6,357 nucleotides of DNA from CAYWFP01 sp964457365 (lineage in GTDB: Bacteria > Planctomycetota > SZUA-567). Below the pieces are notes generated by a model. It saw nothing but the letters and a program-made list of their open reading frames with translations. It made no database searches and was not told where the DNA came from. This document shows, piece by piece, positions 1 to 4,912 of this stretch (its first letter is position 1; every line of letters begins with the position of its first letter). The position numbers and the translations under genes were made by a program. Where the stretch lies: positions 1 through 6,357 of the forward strand of contig CAYWFP010000154.1 in assembly GCA_964457365.1 (NCBI GenBank), in the 5' to 3' direction.

Positions 1-1236
1 ATCGATCTGCGCCAGCGTCTGGTTGGTGAAGCTGTTGGACATGACGAAGCTCGGATGGCCGGTGGCACACCCGAGATTGACCAGCCGCCCCTCGGCCAGC
101 AGGAAGACGCTGTGGCCGTCGGGGAAGGTGAACATGTCCACCTGCGGCTTGATGGTGGTGCGCTTCACGCCGGGGTATTCCATCAGCTTCTCGACCTGGA
201 TCTCGTTGTCGAAGTGGCCGATGTTGCAGACGATGGCCTGATCCTTCATCCGGGCCATGTGGTCAATGGTGATTACATCCTTGTTGCCGGTGGTGGTGAC
301 ATAGATGTCCGCGAGCGGCAGCGCGTCCTCGACGGTGCAGACGGTCAGGCCGGCCATGCACCCCTGCAGGGCGCAGATCGGGTCGATCTCGCTGACCATC
401 ACGCGCGCGTTCTGCCCGCGCAGGCTCTCGACCGAGCCCTTGCCCACGTCGCCGTAGCCGCAAACCATCGCCACCTTGCCCGAGATCATCACGTCCAGCG
501 CGCGCATGATGCCGTCCACGAGCGAGTGCCGGCAGCCGTAGATGTTGTCGAACTTGCTCTTGGTCACCGAGTCGTTGACGTTGATCGCCGGGACCAGGAG
601 TTCGCTCTTCTTCTGCATATGGTAAAGCCGATGCACGCCGGTGGTCGTCTCCTCCGAGACGCCTTTCCACTCGGCGGCGACCTTGTGCCAGAACCGGTTG
701 TCCTCTTTCTGGACGTTCTTGAGCAAGCCGTTGACGATCTGCAGTTCCTTGTTGTCGGTCGCCTCGTCCAGGATCGTCGGGTCGTCCTCGGCCTGGCAGC
801 CGCGGTGGATCAGCAGCGTCGCGTCACCGCCGTCGTCGACGACGAGTTGCGGCCCCTTGCCGTCGGACCAGGTCATCGCCTGCTTGGTCGCCCACCAATA
901 GTCCTCCAGCGTCTCGCCCTTCCAGGCGAAAACCGGTGTGCCGGTTGCTGCGATAGCGGCGGCGGCGTGATCCTGGGTGGAGAAGATATTGCATGTCGCC
1001 CAGCGTACGTCGGCGCCCAGGGCCTTCAACGTTTCGATAAGCACCGCCGTCTGGATGGTCATGTGAAGGCTCCCCATGACGCGAACACCCTTGAGCGGCT
1101 TCTGCGGGCCGTATTTCTCCCGCGTGGCCATCAGGCCGGGCATCTCCTGTTCGGCGATTTCGATTTCCTTGCGCCCCCAATCGGCCAGGTTTATATCGGC
1201 GATCTTGTAAGGCAGCGTCGTATCGGTCACACTCAT
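1..1236 (-). CDS. ahcY: S-adenosylhomocysteine hydrolase (adenosylhomocysteinase), C-terminus beyond the window
   Basis: This cytoplasmic NAD-dependent enzyme splits S-adenosylhomocysteine into adenosine and homocysteine, removing the inhibitory by-product of SAM-dependent methylation. The frame is open from the ATG at 1236 to the window edge and gives 412 residues. The family is usually about 430-470 long, so roughly the last 20-60 residues are missing, including the C-terminal Lys/Tyr that contacts NAD in the partner subunit. Visible family motifs are SLHMT (His58), VVDDGGD (Asp134/135), SEETTTGV (194-201), the K226/D230 pair in VTKSKFDN, NIYGCRHS with Cys235, the Rossmann loop CGYGDVGKGS (259-268) and CNIGHFDNEI (337-346). 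Residues about 145-190 form the insertion typical of many bacterial AhcY proteins. The start is set by AGGAGG located 4 nt upstream and by the usual N-terminus leading into the KIADINLADWGR motif. The gene has its own promoter and structured leader. The call is secure from family motifs. Confidence 0.98.
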   Translation of the reverse strand, partial: MSVTDTTLPYKIADINLADWGRKEIEIAEQEMPGLMATREKYGPQKPLKGVRVMGSLHMTIQTAVLIETLKALGADVRWATCNIFSTQDHAAAAIAATGTPVFAWKGETLEDYWWATKQAMTWSDGKGPQLVVDDGGDATLLIHRGCQAEDDPTILDEATDNKELQIVNGLLKNVQKEDNRFWHKVAAEWKGVSEETTTGVHRLYHMQKKSELLVPAINVNDSVTKSKFDNIYGCRHSLVDGIMRALDVMISGKVAMVCGYGDVGKGSVESLRGQNARVMVSEIDPICALQGCMAGLTVCTVEDALPLADIYVTTTGNKDVITIDHMARMKDQAIVCNIGHFDNEIQVEKLMEYPGVKRTTIKPQVDMFTFPDGHSVFLLAEGRLVNLGCATGHPSFVMSNSFTNQTLAQID

Positions 1237-1240
1237 AACA

Positions 1241-1246
1241 CCTCCT
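1241..1246 (-). promoter_or_regulatory. ribosome binding site of ahcY
   Basis: The minus strand reads AGGAGGTGTTATG, a perfect anti-SD match (AGGAGGTG if extended) just before the ATG at 1236. The spacing from AGGAGG to ATG is 4 nt, slightly short but functional in this family of sites. It is by far the strongest ribosome binding site in the window. It lies 13 nt downstream of the last leader hairpin, so the hairpin itself does not hide it. Confidence 0.9.
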
Positions 1247-1371
1247 GTTTCCAAGAAATACGGGACGATCCGTTTCGTCCCGTCCGAGAGTCCGAACCCC
1301 GACCGGCAGCACTCTTCGCGCCACCCACTCTCACCCGGTCAGGCTCCAGTCCATAAGTATCCCGTACACCT
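1247..1371 (-). ncRNA. structured 5' leader of ahcY, candidate SAH/SAM-responsive riboswitch
   Basis: The transcript expected from the promoter at 1372-1399 has a leader of roughly 125 nt. Seen directly: GACCGG (1340-1335) pairs with CCGGTC (1306-1301), extended across a small internal loop by GAGCC (1346-1342) with GGTTC (1298-1294). GAGAGT (1332-1327), inside that loop, is complementary to ACTCTC (1291-1286) outside it, which would be a pseudoknot. ACGGGACGA (1283-1275) pairs perfectly with its complement at 1268-1260 around a 6-nt loop, and is followed by TATTTCTT. Known: ahcY genes in several phyla carry SAH riboswitches. GAGTGCTGC (1314-1306) differs by one base from the GAGCGCUGC core I recall for that class, but its usual GCGCUC pseudoknot partner is absent. 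That a ligand-sensing RNA exists here is inference. It could also be an unlisted class, or only a GC-rich leader with chance pairing. Confidence 0.4.
1260..1283 (-). other. perfect 9-bp hairpin in the ahcY leader
   Basis: ACGGGACGA (1283-1275) and TCGTCCCGT (1268-1260) form an uninterrupted 9-bp stem with the loop AACGGA. The following bases are ATTTCTTGG, only moderately T-rich, so this would be a weak intrinsic terminator at best. Its place between the candidate aptamer and the ribosome binding site fits an expression platform acting by attenuation or by structural switching. The pairing is directly visible; the role is inferred. Confidence 0.6.
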
Positions 1372-1381
1372 ACTATACGGG
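1361..1381. promoter_or_regulatory. inverted repeat over the ahcY -10 region, possible operator
   Basis: CCCGTA (1361-1366) and TACGGG (1376-1381) are perfect inverted arms separated by 9 bases. The dyad covers the -10 hexamer and the expected start site of the ahcY promoter, a place where a repressor would block RNA polymerase. It could also be a chance repeat. It has no T-run after it, so it does not look like a terminator for the kinase gene. Confidence 0.35.
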
Positions 1382-1399
1382 TTTTGCACAAAGCGTCAA
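1372..1399 (-). promoter_or_regulatory. sigma70-type promoter for ahcY
   Basis: On the minus strand TTGACG (1399-1394) and TATAGT (1377-1372) are separated by 16 nt. Each differs by one base from consensus (TTGACA; TATAAT), and the spacer is one base shorter than the optimum. Transcription would start near 1366-1363. The -35 box begins 3 nt after the kinase stop codon, so the intergenic region seems built around this promoter. Confidence 0.65.
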
Positions 1400-1402
1400 C
1401 CG

Positions 1403-2863
1403 CTATTTGCGCAGCCGTTCCAGACGCAGCTTGGCGCGGGCGGCATAAGAGCTGTGCGGCGCCGTTTCGAGCAGATCGAGGTAAGCCTTAATCACCTGCT
1501 CGCGCAAGGCGTTGTCACTCTCACCGGACGATTCCAGCCGATGATGCAAATCCCGCGCGGCGATCCACAGACGCCATCCGTCCTCGGCTTTCTCGAACGA
1601 GACCGGCGGCGGCGGCCCGTCCCAGACCGCGCCCCCCGGATGGCTCGGCCGCTCGAGAACCGCGGGATTAAGCATCACGAAGAGGGCTACACAGGCGGCG
1701 GCGAGCACGAGCATCAATACCAATCCGGTGAGGTAAACGTTCGCCGGCTTGCGACGGCGGCGGCGGGCGCGGCTTTTGCCCGGCACCAGATCCATGCACG
1801 AGGGTTTGCGCCGGGCGGCGACGGCTTCCAGATCGGCGATCAGGGTAGCGCTGTCCTGGTAACGATTCGCCGGATCGCGCTGCATCATCTTCAGCAGCAC
1901 CGCCGCGAAGCCGCGGCTGACCTTGTTGTCCACCTCGCAGGCCACCGGCGGATCCTCGTAGAGGCGCTTGGCCATGATTGCCTGCGCGTTGGCCCCGTCG
2001 AACGGCCGTTTCCCAGTCACCAGCTCGAAGAGCGAGGCGCCCAAGGCATATTCGTCGGTGCGGAAATCCAGGTCGCGATTGCCCTCGACCTGTTCGGGCG
2101 CCATGTAATGCGGCGTGCCGGCGCGCTTGTCGTGGCCGGTGATGCTTCCGGAATCTCCTTCGCCTTCTCCGCCGGTATCTCCGACGATGGCGAGACCCAT
2201 GTCGGCGATCTTGATCGAACCGTCCTTGCAGAACATGATGTTCGCCGGCTTGATGTCGCGGTGGGTGATACCGATCTCGGCGGCGTGGTGCAAGCCGTCG
2301 ACGACCTGCACCGCCAACGGCAGAAGCTCGTTTTCGGGAATCTTGCCGCGCCGCTCGAGGACATCCTCGAAGGTCTCGCCGTCGATCAGCTCCATGGCGA
2401 AGTAGTGATAGCCCTGCGCCTCGCCGACGTCGATGGCGGTGACAACGTTGCGGTGGTTGAGCCGCGCGCTTGTCCGCGCCTCGCGCAGGAAACGCTCGAC
2501 GAAACGCGGGTCTTTGGAGAGCCGCCGCGGCAGGAGCTTCAGCGCGACCATGCGGTCCATCGAGGCCTGCCGCGCGCGGTAGACGATGCCCATGCCGCCC
2601 TCGCCGATCTTGTCGAGGATCTCGAAGCCGCCGATGCGGGGCTTGTCGCCACGCTTCTTGTGCGCCTGCTTGAGGACCTTCAGCGCCTGCGGTTTGCTCA
2701 GCAGGCCCTCGTCCATCATGATCTCGCCGATGCGGCGCTCGATGCCCTCGGCGGCGAGGTCTTCCTGGATCTTGCGGCAGCGCTCGAGCTGGGCCTCGTC
2801 GGCCATGCCGCCCTCAAGGCAGATCTCGCAGAAGAAGCGTTCGACCACTTCGTCAATCGCCAT
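1403..2863 (-). CDS. transmembrane Ser/Thr protein kinase (Hanks type, PknB-like)
   Basis: The protein has 486 residues. Residues 1-75 hold two similar helical units (about 14-36 and 46-68) of the type E-I-x-x-x-x-G-x-x-x-x-x-Q. Residues about 80-350 are a complete kinase domain: glycine loop GEGGMG (87-92), ATP lysine in VALK (Lys109), helix-C glutamate (about Glu128), HRDIKPAN (201-208, catalytic Asp203), DMG in place of DFG (221-223), and APE (255-257). All catalytic residues are present, so activity is expected. A basic stretch (about 364-372) precedes one membrane helix (376-398). By the positive-inside rule the kinase domain is cytoplasmic and about 88 residues lie outside. That tail ends in a helical, TPR-like segment. 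The ATG at 2863 overlaps the end of waaA by 11 nt. An upstream extension in this frame would run into waaA and is low-complexity Arg/Pro, so it was rejected. The Shine-Dalgarno sequence is weak, which suggests translational coupling. Its substrates cannot be inferred. Confidence 0.93.
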   Translation of the reverse strand: MAIDEVVERFFCEICLEGGMADEAQLERCRKIQEDLAAEGIERRIGEIMMDEGLLSKPQALKVLKQAHKKRGDKPRIGGFEILDKIGEGGMGIVYRARQASMDRMVALKLLPRRLSKDPRFVERFLREARTSARLNHRNVVTAIDVGEAQGYHYFAMELIDGETFEDVLERRGKIPENELLPLAVQVVDGLHHAAEIGITHRDIKPANIMFCKDGSIKIADMGLAIVGDTGGEGEGDSGSITGHDKRAGTPHYMAPEQVEGNRDLDFRTDEYALGASLFELVTGKRPFDGANAQAIMAKRLYEDPPVACEVDNKVSRGFAAVLLKMMQRDPANRYQDSATLIADLEAVAARRKPSCMDLVPGKSRARRRRRKPANVYLTGLVLMLVLAAACVALFVMLNPAVLERPSHPGGAVWDGPPPPVSFEKAEDGWRLWIAARDLHHRLESSGESDNALREQVIKAYLDLLETAPHSSYAARAKLRLERLRK

Positions 2864-4121
2864 CGCGCAGGATCCCGTCCAGCAGTTCGATCGTCCGCGT
2901 CGTCGCGCCCTGCCTGCCGAGCAAGGCCTTGCGCGCGCGCCGCCCCATCGCCGCGGCGGTTTCGGGCGCACGGAGCAACTCCGCGAAAGCCGCGGCGAGC
3001 GCGTCATCGGCCTCGACCGGTCGGTACCCGTCGCAGCCGCGGAGCGTCTCGACCGCCTCGTCGAAGTTGTAACAGCTCGGCCCCATCACCGTCGGCCGCG
3101 CCAAACCGCACGGTTCCATTATATTCTGCCCGCCGTGTTCGATCAAGCTGCCGCCGACGAAGACCAGATCCGCCGCGGCATAGACCTTCGCGAGCTCCCC
3201 CATCGTGTCCAGCAGCACTACCGGCGCGTCGGCGGGCGTTTTCGCGCTCAACCCGCTGCGGCGCCGGACCGCGGCGAAGCCGGCCGCCTCGCGCTCGACC
3301 GCATCCAGGCGCTCGGGATGCCGGGGCACCAACACGACGCGCAAGTCCGGAAAATCGCCCTCCCACAGCGCTTTGCACGCGCGCAGCACCGCGGTTTCCT
3401 CGCCGGGGTGCGTGCTTCCGGCGACCAGGAGCGGCGCGCCGTCCACGCCGAAGAGCGCGCGGTACTCCGCCCGGATACCCTCATCCAGCTCGGTCGGGAC
3501 CGTGTCGTACTTGACCGAACCGACCACGGCGACGCGCTCGGCGGGAATGCCCAGAGAACGGAGGCGCGAAGCATACTCCTCCGACTGCGCCAGCCAGAGA
3601 CGCACGCGGTTCAGCATTTTTCGCGCAAGGTTTCCCAGCCGCTCGAAGCCGCGAAGGCTTTTTTCGGTAATGCGGCAGTTGGCGACGACCACCGGCACGC
3701 TCCACTCCTCGGCGACGACGAGAAAGTTCGGCCAGACCTCCAGCTCCATCAGCACCACCAGGTCGGGCCTGATCCGACGAAACACGCGCTTCACCATCCA
3801 CGACAGATCGAGCGGGCAATAGAAGACGCGATCCTCGCCGAAACGTTTCCGCGCCACCTCGCGGCCGGTGGCGGTGGTGGTGGAGAGGCGGATCTCCCAG
3901 TCCGGATGCGCCTGCTCGAACGCTTCGATAATGGTGCGCGCGGCCATGGTCTCGCCCACCGAGACGGCATGCACCCAGAGGCACTTCTTCCCGCCCGACC
4001 GCGCCGGCACGCCCCCGAGTTTCTCCCACGCGTCGGGGCCGTACTTGCGGGTGACCAGCCGATGATACAGGTAATGCGGCACCAGTGTGAGGCAGTAGAC
4101 GAGATCGATCAGGATGCGCAT
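2853..4121 (-). CDS. waaA: 3-deoxy-D-manno-octulosonic acid (Kdo) transferase
   Basis: WaaA (KdtA) transfers Kdo from CMP-Kdo to lipid IVA on the inner face of the cytoplasmic membrane, the first step of LPS core assembly. The protein is 422 residues, normal for the family (about 420-430). Residues 3-20 form the N-terminal membrane anchor. Family motifs in order: LWVHAVSVGE (48-57, with Glu57 as the probable catalytic base), LSTTTATG (79-86), MELEVWPN (125-132), NCRITEKS (148-155), GSVKYD (201-206), AGSTHPGEE (234-242), VPRHPER (265-271), and the donor-binding region GGSLIEHGGQN (323-333) followed by EPCGLARPTVMGP. It is a GT30 glycosyltransferase with GT-B fold. Whether it adds one or more Kdo residues cannot be told from sequence. 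Its ATG lies 13 nt inside the end of the upstream gene and its stop overlaps the kinase start by 11 nt. No good Shine-Dalgarno sequence is seen at its start, again pointing to coupling. Confidence 0.97.
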   Translation of the reverse strand: MRILIDLVYCLTLVPHYLYHRLVTRKYGPDAWEKLGGVPARSGGKKCLWVHAVSVGETMAARTIIEAFEQAHPDWEIRLSTTTATGREVARKRFGEDRVFYCPLDLSWMVKRVFRRIRPDLVVLMELEVWPNFLVVAEEWSVPVVVANCRITEKSLRGFERLGNLARKMLNRVRLWLAQSEEYASRLRSLGIPAERVAVVGSVKYDTVPTELDEGIRAEYRALFGVDGAPLLVAGSTHPGEETAVLRACKALWEGDFPDLRVVLVPRHPERLDAVEREAAGFAAVRRRSGLSAKTPADAPVVLLDTMGELAKVYAAADLVFVGGSLIEHGGQNIMEPCGLARPTVMGPSCYNFDEAVETLRGCDGYRPVEADDALAAAFAELLRAPETAAAMGRRARKALLGRQGATTRTIELLDGILRDGD

Positions 4122-4903
4122 GCGTCGGATTCGTCCTTGGCCTGAATGAAAAACCCCGGCACCGCGTCGGGGCCGGCGGGGTTGGGGACGAGTTTTATCT
4201 TGGTGAAGTCGGGGAAGGTGCGAAAGGCGGCATCAAAAATTTCAGCGAGAAACAACATACAAAAGGCGCCAGAAAAGAAACCAATAACCGCCGTTAGCTG
4301 GCTTGCGGTTGGAATAAACACAAAATCCTTCTCTTTCAAAATCGTAACCGCTGCCAGAGGAAGCGCAATAAACATAGCCGTAAACATGGCAGCCCAAAGA
4401 TCAGACCACCTTGCTATCTTCAACAACTTATCGCGGGATTGCATGGCATACTCTCTCGCTTGGGCTTCTTTGTGGATGATTCTTATGAAACGCCATGAGA
4501 GAACAATACCAAGTGGAATCACACAGACCAATACCGCGATAGAGCATGAAAAAACATCCAACAACGCAAGCGGCGGAGACGTCAACACCATATCCGCGCG
4601 CGCAATTTGAACCGGACTCGTATTCTCACTAATATGCAAACTGCTCAAGGCTTCGTGAAATCCCAGCAATTCACCGAATGCAAGGCTCATGAAATAAGCC
4701 AGTTGCCCCGTCCCCGCGATCATTATTGCCGCCCCGGCAATCGCGGCCAGACGCATCGAAAGCGTGCACCGGTCAATATACGGCTTCAGGTCGCGTCCGC
4801 AGGACGGGCAGAAGAAGTCGATGTTGCGCCACCACGTCTTGAGCGGAAAGCCGCAGGACGCGCACGACTCCGTGCGACAGAGACAGCCCAGAAAAGCGCG
4901 CAT
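4109..4903 (-). CDS. PqiA-like membrane protein with N-terminal zinc ribbon (function unknown)
   Basis: A 264-residue protein with CASC (14-17) and CPSC (32-35), a two-knuckle zinc ribbon, followed by four probable membrane helices (about 50-75, 112-138, 168-190, 203-225). The layout, CxxCG repeats then four helices, and the motif IARWSDLW (163-170), like the IGRWSMLD of PqiA proteins, suggest a divergent relative of the PqiA family. PqiA proteins work with MCE-domain partners in lipid transport between membranes, but no MCE gene is visible here. The real start is the ATG at 4903, preceded by GAGGGGG overlapping the secA stop with a 7-nt gap; the longer frame to 5056 is the shadow of secA. 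Codon use is unusual: 4261-4680 is about 46% GC by hand count (195 of 420), against about 62-68% in sampled neighbouring lines. The gene ends 13 nt inside waaA. The family assignment is moderate, the reading frame firm. Confidence 0.8.
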   Translation of the reverse strand: MRAFLGCLCRTESCASCGFPLKTWWRNIDFFCPSCGRDLKPYIDRCTLSMRLAAIAGAAIMIAGTGQLAYFMSLAFGELLGFHEALSSLHISENTSPVQIARADMVLTSPPLALLDVFSCSIAVLVCVIPLGIVLSWRFIRIIHKEAQAREYAMQSRDKLLKIARWSDLWAAMFTAMFIALPLAAVTILKEKDFVFIPTASQLTAVIGFFSGAFCMLFLAEIFDAAFRTFPDFTKIKLVPNPAGPDAVPGFFIQAKDESDACAS

Positions 4904-4905
4904 AG

Positions 4906-4912
4906 CCCCCTC
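4906..4912 (-). promoter_or_regulatory. ribosome binding site overlapping the secA stop
   Basis: GAGGGGG sits directly before the ATG at 4903 and shares bases with the secA TGA (4913-4911). This decides the start of the PqiA-like gene and lets ribosomes finishing secA restart on it. Confidence 0.6.

Noticed and set aside
55..1356. 433-residue open frame on the plus strand
   Set aside because: It is exactly antisense to ahcY and reads as His/Asp/Val-rich low-complexity sequence with no family motif. GC-rich codon bias in ahcY leaves the complementary frame open.
1247..1371. SAM-I (S-box) riboswitch in front of ahcY
   Set aside because: I looked for the S-box core (AGAG-GGTGGAGGGA, GGCCC and the GCAACC segment) and did not find it in the leader.
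1361..1381. Rho-independent terminator of the kinase gene
   Set aside because: The stem is only 6 bp with a 9-base spacer and no T-run follows on the minus strand; it overlaps the -10 box of a good promoter instead.
2864..3007. N-terminal extension of the kinase by 48 residues
   Set aside because: The extension lies wholly within waaA and is Arg/Pro/Ala-rich. The ATG at 2863 leads directly into the recognisable N-terminal module.
1454..3514. 686-residue open frame on the plus strand
   Set aside because: It crosses the kinase gene and half of waaA in antisense and turns into Arg/Pro/Ala repeats where it changes gene. No plausible start signal or domain.
2586..4145. 519-residue open frame on the plus strand
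   Set aside because: Antisense to waaA and to the start of the kinase gene; composition is typical of a shadow frame and no motif is recognisable.
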